NCBI GenBank assembly: GCA_021561035.1 | Contig: CP067346.1 | Span: 3,813,001-3,877,000 of the forward strand | Length of the DNA stretch: 64,000 bases | Origin: Clostridioides sp. ES-S-0054-01 | Lineage (GTDB): Bacteria > Bacillota > Clostridia > Peptostreptococcales > Peptostreptococcaceae | Direction: 5' to 3' | In this document: positions 30,350 through 39,278 of the stretch, piece after piece | Layout: each line of letters starts with the position of its first letter | Numbering within the stretch: position 1 is the stretch's first letter | Notes under the pieces: model-generated | Told to the model about the DNA's origin: nothing | What the model saw: the letters and a program-made list of their open reading frames with translations, nothing else | Database searches by the model: none | Program-made: the position numbers and the translations under genes

Positions 30350-30387
30350 AAAAAAAACTCCCCCTATCCATTATTGATAAGAAGAGT
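30350..30387 (-). terminator. Terminator of the SAM leader
   Basis: On the reverse strand ACTCTTCTTATC pairs over 12 positions (with G-U pairs) with GGATAGGGGGAGT, followed by eight T. It lies between the SAM aptamer and luxS. Part of its 5' arm can alternatively pair with the AAGAG of the aptamer start, giving a possible antiterminator. Confidence 0.8.
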
Positions 30388-30404
30388 ATATTATTTCAAA
30401 TCGT

Positions 30405-30490
30405 CTCATCGTTGTTAGCAGGACCACCTAATAAAAGGTTGGTATAGGATCACTGAGCTAACTCTCTCCCCTAACTCTTGATAAGTATCT
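30405..30490 (-). promoter_or_regulatory. SAM-I (S-box) riboswitch upstream of luxS-metH
   Basis: The reverse strand reads CTTATCAAGAG at the start and GATGAG at the end, which pair as P1 (30485-30480 with 30410-30405). Between them are GGGGAGAGAG, CAGTGATCC, ACCAACC and GGTGGTCCTGC, matching the order of S-box core blocks (AAGAG, GGAGGGA, GUGAA, GCAACC, GGUGCNAAUUCC). It is somewhat divergent from the consensus. SAM binding should favour the terminator at 30350-30387. Confidence 0.78.
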
Positions 30491-30580
30491 TATTAAACTG
30501 ACTTAAATTATATATTACTTTTTTATTTTTGTAAATACCTTATTGCCATATTATTTGTACATCTAAAATATGCTTTTATT

Positions 30581-31768
30581 TTATAACTCATCTGATTGTA
30601 TTAGTGGTAGTTGTACCTCAAATACAGTTTGATGTTTATCACTTGAAACGGTAATTTCCCCATCATGTAAATTCACAATATTTTTTGTAATTGCAAGACC
30701 TAGACCAGACCCTCCAGCATTTCTATTTCTTGATTTTTCAACTCTATAAAATCTATTAAATATATTTGGTAAATCTAATACCGGAATTGGTTCTCCATAA
30801 TTTATGACTTTTACAACTGCCATATCTCCTTTTTTCTCTGTGACTACATCTACATAAAGTCCATATTTTCCATACTTCATAGCATTAGTCATAAGATTTT
30901 CAAATACTCTTACCAATTTATTTGGGTCAGCTTTTACAATTAATTTTTCTTCACTAAAATTAACTCTACTAACCATAAACTCCTGTTTAAAATAAATTTC
31001 AAATTGAGATACTATCTGACTTAATAATTCTACTAAATTTACTTCTATTTTATTTAATCTTATCGTATTATTTTGCATTTTAGTCAATTCAAACAAATCA
31101 TTTATAAGTACATTTAAACTTTTCGATTTTTCATATGCGATATTAACATAATACATCATCTGTACTTCATCTTTATATTTACCTTCTTCTATCAATCCTA
31201 AGTAACCCATTATTGATGTCAAAGGTGTTCTTAAATCATGTGACACATTTGTTATTAAATCTGTTTTAGTCTGTTGAGCTTGTCTCTCTTCAATAGTTAT
31301 GTTTCTAAGTTGATTAATGATACTATTAATTTTACGCGCCAGTTCATCAATATTATCAATTTCTTTATCTTTTAACACATCTAAATCATACTCAATATCT
31401 ATATTCTTTTGTAAATCACCTTCAGCCATTGAATTTACCGCATCTATAATGATTTCTAACTTCTGATTTTTTTTATTAGTTCTTCTTATAAAATCTACAA
31501 TTTGCTTATTTCTCTTGTATGATATTAAAAAATAAATTGCTAATGATGAGGTTAGAAATAAAGATGGATAAAATAATCCCTCTCCTATAAGCGTTCTTAA
31601 ATTTCTTAGATTATATACAAGATAATTAATTGTAGATAAACCAGTATTAAAATATAACACTTTTATTATATAGATACTTGTTAGCATAATTATTAAGGTA
31701 ATAATACAACTTATAGTGAAATCTATTATAGGGCGAAACATATGATTTAATAAGCTTTTATTTTTCAA
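30581..31768 (-). CDS. Sensor histidine kinase (VanS-like)
   Basis: This 395-residue kinase has two N-terminal hydrophobic segments (about 17-40 and 65-83) with a very short external loop, then HisKA with His177 in NVSHDLRTPLTSIMGYL, N-box NLMTNAMKYG, and G-boxes GGSGLGLAI. The small sensor loop suggests it senses membrane or cell-wall signals. It overlaps the response regulator by 11 bases and is encoded downstream of a VanY-like carboxypeptidase gene, the arrangement typical of cell-wall-responsive VanRS-like systems. It is not evidence of glycopeptide resistance by itself. Confidence 0.88.
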   Translation of the reverse strand: MKNKSLLNHMFRPIIDFTISCIITLIIMLTSIYIIKVLYFNTGLSTINYLVYNLRNLRTLIGEGLFYPSLFLTSSLAIYFLISYKRNKQIVDFIRRTNKKNQKLEIIIDAVNSMAEGDLQKNIDIEYDLDVLKDKEIDNIDELARKINSIINQLRNITIEERQAQQTKTDLITNVSHDLRTPLTSIMGYLGLIEEGKYKDEVQMMYYVNIAYEKSKSLNVLINDLFELTKMQNNTIRLNKIEVNLVELLSQIVSQFEIYFKQEFMVSRVNFSEEKLIVKADPNKLVRVFENLMTNAMKYGKYGLYVDVVTEKKGDMAVVKVINYGEPIPVLDLPNIFNRFYRVEKSRNRNAGGSGLGLAITKNIVNLHDGEITVSSDKHQTVFEVQLPLIQSDEL

Positions 31769-32450
31769 TTTTATATCCTACTCCCCATACAGTATGAATT
31801 ATTTTTTCTCCATCTGTATATTTTTCAATTTTATCCCTTATTCTACTCATATGAACCATTACAGTATTATTAGATTGATAATATTTCTCTTTCCATACCT
31901 TTTGAAATATTTCTTCTGTACTATATACCCTTCCTTTATTATTTGCCAGTAAGTACAGTATATCAAATTCTCTTGATGTTAAAGTTATTTCCTTTCCAGC
32001 TACTGTTACACTATGCTTTTCCTTATCTATCAATACCACTCCAACTTCTATGAGATTTTTATTTTCATTATTAGCACCACTAAAATAATATGCTCTTCTA
32101 ATCAATGATTTCACTCTCACAGTGAGTTCAAGTGGATTAAATGGTTTTGTTAGATAGTCATCTGCACCAGTCATTATCCCTTGTATTTTGTCCATGTCTT
32201 CTGATTTTGCACTCAACATAAGTATTGGTATATTCAAACTTTCTCTAACTCTTCTGCAAACTTCTATCCCATCCATTTTGGGCATCATTATATCCAACAC
32301 CATTAAATGAATATTTTCCTTTTTTAAAATATCTAGAGCTTCTTCTCCATCTTCAGCTTTAATTACATTATATCCACCATTTAAAAGATATATCTCTATA
32401 AGGTCTCTTATTTCCTTTTCATCATCCACAACAAGAATTGTATTATTCAC
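31758..32450 (-). CDS. OmpR/PhoB-family response regulator (VanR-like)
   Basis: This 230-residue protein has a receiver domain with phospho-acceptor Asp53 (VLDIMMPKMDG), acidic DDE at 9-11, the Lys in YLTKPFNP, and a winged-helix DNA-binding domain (LTSREFDILYLLANNKGRVYS). Its start overlaps nothing upstream; its end overlaps the kinase start by 11 bases. It probably controls the nearby carboxypeptidase gene 134 bases upstream or its own operon, but no operator was identified. Confidence 0.92.
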   Translation of the reverse strand: MNNTILVVDDEKEIRDLIEIYLLNGGYNVIKAEDGEEALDILKKENIHLMVLDIMMPKMDGIEVCRRVRESLNIPILMLSAKSEDMDKIQGIMTGADDYLTKPFNPLELTVRVKSLIRRAYYFSGANNENKNLIEVGVVLIDKEKHSVTVAGKEITLTSREFDILYLLANNKGRVYSTEEIFQKVWKEKYYQSNNTVMVHMSRIRDKIEKYTDGEKIIHTVWGVGYKIEK

Positions 32451-32584
32451 TTTTACACATCCTAACTTAATCTTTGTATATAGTTTTGTTCATACAAAAT
32501 TATACTATATTTTAGTTAGTGTAATCTATAAATTTATTCATTTCGCAATTTACAATATCACAAAATTTATTTTATATATTTATA

Positions 32585-33301
32585 CTATTTATTTTGTAAA
32601 TATTCTTCTAAAGTTAGCCCTTTTGAATAAATTTCCTCAGCATCATCCTTACCAACATATCTAATATGCCATGGTTCGTATGCTGTACCTGTTATATCTT
32701 CTTTATCTTTAGGATACCTTATTATAAATCCAAACTTATGAGCATTTTCTGCCAACCATATAGCTTCTTTTGTGCTTCCAACAAACCATCTTTCTGGATT
32801 TGTTAGGTCGATACACAGCCCAGTTTGATGCTCACTGTAACCAGGCTTTGCTACATATTCATCTGCTTTTTTCTGACCCTGAGATTTTACCCTTCTTGTA
32901 TAAGTATCTAGCTGAGTATCGTAAGATCTGTATGCTGAAGACCCTAAAAACTGTACTCCTTCTTCATTAGCTTGCTTTACTAAATCTTCAACTGCCTTTG
33001 CAGGTTCTCCTGCCATTTGTTTTTCTTCTTCTGTTGCTTCTTCAACAAAAGGTATGTTTACTTTAGTAATATTTTCAGGAGTATAATTTTTGCTAATTCC
33101 ATTTGTCTTGTTTACCAATAATATATTTGATATACTATTTGAGTGATTTTTATTTTGAGAATTTGACTCAACACCTTGTTCTGAATCATGTTGAGCAATT
33201 ACTGTTATCTCTTTGTCTTTCTTAAGTAATCTATCTTTAGACATAAATATACTTATAAATACTACTAAAACAATGGCTACTATCAATTTAAATTTTTTCA
33301 T
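32585..33301 (-). CDS. M15B D-alanyl-D-alanine carboxypeptidase (VanY-like)
   Basis: This 238-residue protein has an N-terminal membrane anchor (about residues 5-20) and a VanY domain. Zinc ligands are His158 and Asp165 in GYSEHQTGLCIDL and His212 in EPWHIRYVG with catalytic Glu209. It removes the terminal D-Ala of peptidoglycan precursors outside the membrane. The region 35-80 is a low-complexity linker. It lies upstream of and in line with the VanRS-like pair. I see no vanG/H/X-type ligase gene here, so a housekeeping or stress role in the cell wall is more likely than transferable glycopeptide resistance. Confidence 0.9.
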   Translation of the reverse strand: MKKFKLIVAIVLVVFISIFMSKDRLLKKDKEITVIAQHDSEQGVESNSQNKNHSNSISNILLVNKTNGISKNYTPENITKVNIPFVEEATEEEKQMAGEPAKAVEDLVKQANEEGVQFLGSSAYRSYDTQLDTYTRRVKSQGQKKADEYVAKPGYSEHQTGLCIDLTNPERWFVGSTKEAIWLAENAHKFGFIIRYPKDKEDITGTAYEPWHIRYVGKDDAEEIYSKGLTLEEYLQNK

Positions 33302-33427
33302 AATTAAATCTTCTCCTTTTCGTTATGTTTGTCTATAGTGTTGATTTTAGGGTATAGGCCTTAAGTATTTTATAAGTAAATCTTAAATAAATCTTAAATT
33401 TAATATTTTAAAAGGATGGTGCTAATA

Positions 33428-34162
33428 ATGTATATACAAAAACTTCTAAGTAAAGCTCGAAAGGCTATACAAGATTTTGATATGATACAAGAAAATGATA
33501 AAATTGCAGTTGGACTTTCTGGTGGAAAGGATAGTTTGACTCTACTTCATATACTTAAAAACTATCAAAGATTTTCTCCACAAAAATTTGAATTGATTGC
33601 TATAACATTAAATACTGGAGGTATTGATAATTCTCCACTAGATAAATTGTGTAAAGAAATAAATATTCCTTTTTATGAATTTCAAACTGACATAAAAGAA
33701 ATTGTATTCGATATAAGACAAGAAAAAAATCCTTGTGCATTATGTGCTAATTTAAGAAGGGGTGCTTTGAATGATAATGCTAAAAAACTTGGATGTAATA
33801 AAGTAGCTCTTGGGCATCATAAAGATGACGCAATTGAGACATTTTTAATGTCTATGTTTTATGAGGGTAGAGTAAATTGTTTTTCCCCAAAGACATATCT
33901 AGATAGGCAGGATTTAACTGTTATAAGACCTATGATTTACATAGAAGAGTATATGACTAAGAAAATTTCAAAAGATTCTAACTATCCTATTATAACAAAT
34001 CCATGCCCTGCAAATGGTCATACTAGAAGAGAGTACATAAAAAATCTTATTGCTAATTTAAATAAAGAGATGCCTGATTTTAAAAGAAATGTATTTGGTG
34101 CTCTAAATAATTCTGAGAAATTGTTTATATGGGATAAAGAGAAGATAAAAAATTTTAAATAA
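33428..34162 (+). CDS. TtcA-like tRNA 2-thiocytidine synthetase family ATPase
   Basis: I chose the ATG at 33428 (MYIQKLLSKA) because AAAGGATGG lies 9 bases upstream; the ATG at 33416 falls inside this ribosome site. The product is about 244 residues. The PP-loop motif SGGKDS (about residue 31) binds ATP. A Cys pair in PCALCANLRRG and a later Cys in NPCPANGHTRRE correspond to the three cysteines that hold a [4Fe-4S] cluster in TtcA, and GHHKDDAIETF is also conserved. It should thiolate C32 or a related tRNA position. Single-gene unit. Confidence 0.85.
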   Translation: MYIQKLLSKARKAIQDFDMIQENDKIAVGLSGGKDSLTLLHILKNYQRFSPQKFELIAITLNTGGIDNSPLDKLCKEINIPFYEFQTDIKEIVFDIRQEKNPCALCANLRRGALNDNAKKLGCNKVALGHHKDDAIETFLMSMFYEGRVNCFSPKTYLDRQDLTVIRPMIYIEEYMTKKISKDSNYPIITNPCPANGHTRREYIKNLIANLNKEMPDFKRNVFGALNNSEKLFIWDKEKIKNFK

Positions 34163-34184
34163 GAATTAAAGTTTTAAAGGAAAA

Positions 34185-34740
34185 AAGCAAGATTTTGACA
34201 CTCTCTCCATAGATAAATCTAGGGGGTTCTTGGTGGCTAACTCACTTATTTGTACTTAAACAGTACAACATAGATGGTTACAAAACCAAGCTACTTGGAC
34301 GGTATCTTCGCCACTACTATCTCAAAGTTATTCGACCATACTCCATTTGAGATATTTTCTGTCTATTTACCCCTATTTAATTTTTTCTTTTTCTTAGTAT
34401 TCTTTTCAATACCCCTTATATCTCCAAGAGCTATTTTATAGACCTTTTGTTCTACACAAAAATCTATAAATTTTCTAGTTGTTTGATGATACAAATTTAT
34501 TAATTGATTATATGTTTTACTTTTTATCTTATTTTTTAACCTCCACAACTTCTTTGATTGCCTATTACCTTTTTTACATCTACTTAATCTTTTAGATATA
34601 TAAGCATACATCTTATTTCTAAACCGCTTGATACTTCTATATCTAAATAGATTTTATTAATAACTTATATAATATTTCGAAAACTTATTAAAAACCGAGC
34701 AATTCCACCCCATAGCTAAAGCAAGGGGTTATCTTGCTCA
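34185..34740 (-). mobile_element. Decayed IS605/IS1341-type tnpB element
   Basis: On the reverse strand a hairpin (34738-34696, arms GAGCAA/TTGCTC around CCCC...GGGG with CTTTAGCTATGGGG) resembles an IS605-type end. A tnpB fragment follows, then a conserved right-end-like stretch with GAACCCCCTAGATTTATC and ATGGAGAGAGTGTC (about 34225-34185). The order end, tnpB, omega-RNA-like end is preserved while most of tnpB is deleted. It is unrelated in sequence to the intact tnpB at 23271. Boundaries are approximate. Confidence 0.7.
34330..34611 (-). pseudogene. tnpB fragment
   Basis: An open stretch of 82 codons (34611-34363) encodes the middle of a TnpB: KLWRLKNKIKSKTYNQLINL, FIDFCVEQKVYKIALGDIRGIEKN and KKKLNRGK. 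After the stop, the sequence continues in another frame as RQKISQMEYGRI, the normal continuation, showing a frameshift near 34363. N-terminal and C-terminal catalytic parts (first Asp, zinc finger, last Asp) are gone. Not functional. Confidence 0.8.
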
Positions 34741-34940
34741 CTTATTGTATTTTTATTTCTTATATGTTATTGTCTTTAATCTATATTTTAATAGTTATTA
34801 ATAGTATTTATTTTGTCTAATACATTAATTATAACTTAAATATTTTATATATTAGTTTAATCTATTAATTCAATCTATTTTTACAGTATATATATCCGTA
34901 TCTTCTAACAAACAAAATAATATTTCCTAAATATTTTATG

Positions 34941-35792
34941 TTAGATTATAATATTAAATTCTATTATCTCTGGTATATTAAAAAATCTAAATGGTAACTT
35001 TGTACTTCCAAGACCTGAACTCACATATAAATTATTTCCATTTATATCATAAAACCCTTTAGTGTATTTCCTCCCATATGGAGGAGTAACTAACGCTCCC
35101 TTAATAGGTAGTCTTATTTGACCACCATGACTATGACCAGATAAAACTAAATTCATTACATCTTCACTAAGCATGTCTACTAAATCAGGTTCATGTGCTA
35201 ACAATAAATTAAAATCCTTATTATCTATTTGACTCTCCAGATATTTTATATTAGGATTTCCATTTAATATTTCATCAACACCTAATATATTAATATATTT
35301 ATCATCTTCTAATTTTATTTTTTTATTTTCATTTATCAAAAGATTAAAGTTGGAATTTTTCATAATCTGCCTATAATACCTAGGAAGTTTATACATATAA
35401 TCATGATTGCCGAATACTGAAAATTTTCCCAACCTAGCATCCATACTTAATAAAATAGTTGTAATTTCATCTATATCTGGGTTTTTATTGGAGTAATCAA
35501 TTAAATCACCAGTAAATACTATTATATCTGGATTTAAAGTGTTAATCTTATTAGCTACTCTTTTGAGGTTCTTAGTTGAGTAAAAACTACCTATTTGAGT
35601 ATCTGAAATTTGAACTACTTTTATACTTTCAGATTTACTCCCTATTGTATCGCTTTTTATCAATGTTCCATTTTCACTTATATTATATTTTTTCACAATT
35701 AATAGACTCGGTTCTATCGCAACTGAGTATATAAAAATGAAAATAAATATCAAAATAAAAAATTTTAAAAAATACTTAATTTTTGAGTTCAA
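34941..35792 (-). CDS. Membrane-anchored calcineurin-like metallophosphoesterase
   Basis: This 283-residue protein has an N-terminal hydrophobic anchor (about residues 8-28) and the metallophosphoesterase blocks QISDTQIGSFY, FTGDLIDYS, FGNHDYMY, LLAHEPD and LSGHSHGGQIRLP. It resembles YaeI/YkuE-type enzymes that act at the membrane face, for example on lipid or wall-linked phosphates. It starts 25 bases after the epimerase gene stop, on the same strand. Substrate unknown. Confidence 0.87.
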   Translation of the reverse strand: MNSKIKYFLKFFILIFIFIFIYSVAIEPSLLIVKKYNISENGTLIKSDTIGSKSESIKVVQISDTQIGSFYSTKNLKRVANKINTLNPDIIVFTGDLIDYSNKNPDIDEITTILLSMDARLGKFSVFGNHDYMYKLPRYYRQIMKNSNFNLLINENKKIKLEDDKYINILGVDEILNGNPNIKYLESQIDNKDFNLLLAHEPDLVDMLSEDVMNLVLSGHSHGGQIRLPIKGALVTPPYGRKYTKGFYDINGNNLYVSSGLGSTKLPFRFFNIPEIIEFNIII

Positions 35793-35817
35793 AATATCTA
35801 CCTACTTATTTATTTTC

Positions 35818-36756
35818 TTAAATTATTTGCATTACATGCTCAACTTTATTCATTTTTCTGTCATACATTTTTGGCTTATTTGCTGAAAACCATTTATATG
35901 TTGCTGTAAGACCTTCTTTTAATAACACGTTTGGTATATAAAGCCCATGATCAATAAGCTTATTTATATCAAGATTAAAGTCTATATTTCTAAATGGGAA
36001 ATATGTTCTTTCTCTAAACTCAACTTTTTCTATATCTACATACTTTATTATAGGTTCTTTGCCAATAATTTCTCCACATGTATATATAAGGTCATCCCAA
36101 GAAATTAATTGTGGATTTGTTACATTATAGGCTTCTCTTACATGAGGGTTTTTCATTATACTTTCTAATACCTTTACCAAATCTCCAATGTATATAAACT
36201 GATTACTCACTTGTTTTCCTTTTGGTACTGGTATCTTTTCATTTTTTTCTATTTTTTCAAAGAAATAATACTCTCTATATAAATTATTATTTTCACCATA
36301 TATGTAAGTTGGTCTAATAATTATATATGGTATAGAGCTATTTATAACAAAATCTTCTGCTTCTTTCTTATTTAAACCATATTTTCCCCAGTTTTCATTT
36401 TCACCTTTCTCATTTTCTTCTTTTATATTTCTTCCGCTCTCTTTATACACTGCTCCTGCTGACAATACAATATACTTTTTTAAGCTATCTATGCTTATAA
36501 AATCAATAAGATTGCTTATATCTTCTTTTGTATATGCTGTCATATCATATATGTAATCATACTTTCTCCCCGTGATAATGTTTTCCATATCTTTGCGAAC
36601 TTTTCTATCACAAATTAGATGTTCTTTAAAACCCTTATAATCTATTTCCTTTTTACCATTTGTAAGTATATCAATTTGATACCCACATTTAATTAAACGC
36701 TTAGCAAGTGCAGAACCTATGAAGTCGCTTCCACCCATAATTAAAATAGATTTCAT
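35818..36756 (-). CDS. NAD-dependent epimerase/dehydratase family protein (extended SDR)
   Basis: This 312-residue protein has the Rossmann start ILIMGGSDFIGSALAKRL and catalytic YGLNKKEAE (Tyr-X3-Lys, about residues 134-138) with LSAGAVY upstream. The C-terminal substrate domain resembles the NAD-dependent epimerase family found with RNA-binding-like reductases of chloroplast CSP41 type. Substrate is probably a nucleotide sugar or unknown. GAGGAGGATG precedes the ATG by 12 bases. It is followed by the metallophosphoesterase gene and preceded by the HAD gene on the other side. Confidence 0.82.
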   Translation of the reverse strand: MKSILIMGGSDFIGSALAKRLIKCGYQIDILTNGKKEIDYKGFKEHLICDRKVRKDMENIITGRKYDYIYDMTAYTKEDISNLIDFISIDSLKKYIVLSAGAVYKESGRNIKEENEKGENENWGKYGLNKKEAEDFVINSSIPYIIIRPTYIYGENNNLYREYYFFEKIEKNEKIPVPKGKQVSNQFIYIGDLVKVLESIMKNPHVREAYNVTNPQLISWDDLIYTCGEIIGKEPIIKYVDIEKVEFRERTYFPFRNIDFNLDINKLIDHGLYIPNVLLKEGLTATYKWFSANKPKMYDRKMNKVEHVMQII

Positions 36757-36858
36757 TTCAAGTGCATCCTCCTCTTTTTTAAATGACTTCCTTAATTATA
36801 ATATCATATTTTTAAATATGCTACACCATTTTGTATTATTTTTGTCTATAAAAGATAT

Positions 36859-37509
36859 TTATAGCAAAATATCTTTTATAGACTCTACACTTTCGACAAT
36901 ATAAGTAGGTTCACTTTCACTAATCTCTTCAAAAGAGCCATATCCATACAACACTCCGATAGAGTCTATACCTATTTTCTTAGCTCCAATTATGTCATAC
37001 TTTCTATCTCCAACCATAATAACTTTATCTTTATCTTTTATATTACATAAATCTAGTACATATTGTATAACTTCATTTTTATTCACTCTTGTTCCATCAA
37101 GATTACTACCGGCTATATATTTGAAATATCTATCTATATTAAAATATCTAAGTATAGTTTCTGCGAAAACTGTTGGCTTAGAAGTTGCTACTAATAGTAT
37201 TTTATCATTTTTATAGAGCATATCTAATATCTCTTTTATATTTTCATAAATTTTATTTTCAAATATCCCTTTATCAGCAAAATATTCTCTATACTTTTCA
37301 ACAGCTTCTGTAGCTTTTTTATCCTCAAATTTATAATACTCCTTAAAAGTATCATGTAATGGTGGTCCTATAAATTGTTCTAAGTTGTCCAAATCTTCTT
37401 CTATGCCAAAACTATTTAAAGAATACTGTATAGACTTTGTTATCCCTTCTTTAGGGTCTGTAAGTGTTCCATCTAAATCAAACAATACTATTTCATAATT
37501 TTTCTTCAT
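36859..37509 (-). CDS. HAD family phosphatase (phosphoglycolate phosphatase-like)
   Basis: This 216-residue protein has HAD motif I LFDLDGTLTDP (Asp nucleophile near residue 10), motif II VATSKPT, and motif III/IV MVGDRKYDIIGAKKIGIDSIGVLYG. An alpha-helical cap lies between motifs I and II (about 20-85), as in the PGP/pyrophosphatase PpaX group. It probably removes phosphate from a small metabolite or acts on 5'-nucleotides; the substrate cannot be predicted. GGAGGATTG precedes the ATG. Confidence 0.88.
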   Translation of the reverse strand: MKKNYEIVLFDLDGTLTDPKEGITKSIQYSLNSFGIEEDLDNLEQFIGPPLHDTFKEYYKFEDKKATEAVEKYREYFADKGIFENKIYENIKEILDMLYKNDKILLVATSKPTVFAETILRYFNIDRYFKYIAGSNLDGTRVNKNEVIQYVLDLCNIKDKDKVIMVGDRKYDIIGAKKIGIDSIGVLYGYGSFEEISESEPTYIVESVESIKDILL

Positions 37510-37570
37510 ATTTCAATCCTCCATATTTATAAAAAGTAATATCTTATATTTTAACTTTATCTATTTAAAA

Positions 37571-37606
37571 AAGCTATAGTAATAGAAGTTTCTAATACTA
37601 TAGCTT
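37571..37606 (-). terminator. Terminator after the ferredoxin gene
   Basis: On the reverse strand AAGCTATAGTA (37606-37596) pairs perfectly with TACTATAGCTT (37581-37571), then TTTTTAAATAG. It follows the ferredoxin stop by about 50 bases. Confidence 0.85.
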
Positions 37607-37657
37607 AAGTGCCAATTAAATCTTATATATTTATTTTTAAAATAAATTTAAATAGTT

Positions 37658-37846
37658 CTATTTAACTGTTATAGCTGAAACTGGACATCCTTCTTCTGCT
37701 TCTTTACATAAATCTTGTAAATCTGTTGGTATTTCTCCTTCAATTGCTACTGAATGCCCCTCATCGCTCATACTAAAAACGTCTGGACATGTTCCTATAC
37801 ATGCTCCACAAGCTACACATACATCCTTATCAACAAATGCTTTCAT
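37658..37846 (-). CDS. [4Fe-4S] ferredoxin
   Basis: This 62-residue protein is a small acidic ferredoxin. Cys10, Cys13 and Cys16 in CVACGACIGTCPDVF plus the Cys in EEGCPVSAI form one [4Fe-4S] site; Cys20 may make a disulfide, as in single-cluster ferredoxins. It is a soluble low-potential electron carrier for anaerobic metabolism. GGAGG lies before the ATG, and the gene stands alone with its own terminator. Confidence 0.93.
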   Translation of the reverse strand: MKAFVDKDVCVACGACIGTCPDVFSMSDEGHSVAIEGEIPTDLQDLCKEAEEGCPVSAITVK

Positions 37847-37952
37847 ACTAGAATACCTCCCCTAAAATTATCATTTTTTAATTCTTGTTTCCTTAGATAT
37901 TTATCCAATATATTCCAATTTAAACATATATTTATTATTTTATCACTATTAT

Positions 37953-39137
37953 TCAATTTATTATACTACCTTCATATTCGTGTCTATAAACTTCACTACT
38001 TTTCATCCATGATTTTACAGTATATTGTAAACTTAACTTTTTCTTCAAAGTTAGTTCGTTATCATTATAGTCTTTTATAATGTCATTACTATCCTTCATT
38101 GTGAATATCGTAAAATCACCTTCTCCACCAACCTTTATTCTGCCTTTACTTCCATGTAAATTGAAAATTTTTGTTGGATATTCAGTTACTTTTTCTATAC
38201 ATTTTTCAAAAGGTATACCAAGTTCCATAATTTTATTTATAACATTTAAAAGAGAATAACTTATGTCTTTCATATTTTTTATATGCATATCAGTACTTAT
38301 TAAATCCGGCTCCAATCCTTGCTTTACGGCTTTTTTAAAAATTTCAAAATCAAATTGGTCTAATCCATGACAAACATCAAACAATACTCCTCGATTCTTT
38401 GCATTTATTACTGACTTTCTTAATATGCCAAATTCATTAAATATTCCATGTGTACTATTTCCATATACAGGTGTAACCACATCTCCTTTTCCCAAAATAT
38501 TCATTACTTCATCTATATATGATGGATACTCACCTATATATACCACTAATGGTAAATTTAATTTTTTTGCAACTTCCTTTGATTTTTTTATTATATCTAC
38601 ACCATTTTCATTAGATTGAAATTTACTTGCTTTTACTTTTATGCCCTTTATCTTTTCCATATTTTTTTCTACAACAGACTCAACATTATTAAAATTTATA
38701 ACATCTAAAGAAGTCGATTCATTCAATATATTTAGTCCCTCATTTGTTACATTTAAAAAGGAATACACTTCAGTTTTACACTTATCCATATACTTCTTCT
38801 TAAAATCATAGTAATTTAAAGGACCAGCTGTCCCTGCATCAAATATAACCGTTGAACCTTTTTCGATTCCAATTGAATCAGAATCCATACCTGTAGGTAA
38901 TTTTCTCTTATAACAATGGGTGTGAACATCTATAAAACCAGGAGCAATATACATGTTATCAGCATTTATTATTTCAAACTCTTTATTTGTAAGTAATCTT
39001 TCTTTTCTTATTTTTTCTTTAAGATTCAGTCCAATATCATATATTTTCCCATGTAAAACTAAAATATCTCTTTTTTCAAATTTGATATCCTCTGTTGGAG
39101 ATATTATTGTCCCATTTCTTATAAGTAAATTTTTCAT
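37953..39137 (-). CDS. Amidohydrolase/deacetylase family metallohydrolase
   Basis: This 394-residue TIM-barrel amidohydrolase has metal-binding GFIDVHTHCYKRKL (His-X-His, about residues 70-72), KVKASKFQ with the possible carbamylated Lys, later His residues, and STDMHIKNM with the catalytic Asp. It resembles the EF_0837-type amidohydrolase/deacetylase group (dihydroorotase-like), with the characteristic GSTVIFDAGTAGPLNYYDF. Genes of this group often act on N-acyl sugar or amino acids. No partner genes (for example DgaE-like) are adjacent, so the substrate is unknown. Confidence 0.8.
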   Translation of the reverse strand: MKNLLIRNGTIISPTEDIKFEKRDILVLHGKIYDIGLNLKEKIRKERLLTNKEFEIINADNMYIAPGFIDVHTHCYKRKLPTGMDSDSIGIEKGSTVIFDAGTAGPLNYYDFKKKYMDKCKTEVYSFLNVTNEGLNILNESTSLDVINFNNVESVVEKNMEKIKGIKVKASKFQSNENGVDIIKKSKEVAKKLNLPLVVYIGEYPSYIDEVMNILGKGDVVTPVYGNSTHGIFNEFGILRKSVINAKNRGVLFDVCHGLDQFDFEIFKKAVKQGLEPDLISTDMHIKNMKDISYSLLNVINKIMELGIPFEKCIEKVTEYPTKIFNLHGSKGRIKVGGEGDFTIFTMKDSNDIIKDYNDNELTLKKKLSLQYTVKSWMKSSEVYRHEYEGSIIN

Positions 39138-39194
39138 TTATTCCACATCCTAATTACAGTATAATTTCTCTAATAGTTTTTCTTACATAAAGAA

Positions 39195-39229
39195 AATAAG
39201 TCTAAAAATAAAAATATTTTAGACTTATT
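39195..39229 (-). terminator. Terminator after the SufC/SufB chimera
   Basis: AATAAGTCTAAAA (39195-39207) and TTTTAGACTTATT (39217-39229) form a perfect 13-bp stem with a 9-base loop. It is A/T-rich on both sides, 50 bases after the chimera's stop. Confidence 0.75.
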
Positions 39230-39278
39230 CACTATATTATACTATATTCATTATATTAAATTAAATAAAAACTTTAAT

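Noticed and set aside
34363..34611. 82-codon ORF as an independent small gene
   Set aside because: Its sequence is the middle of TnpB and the next frame continues the same protein, so it is a fragment.
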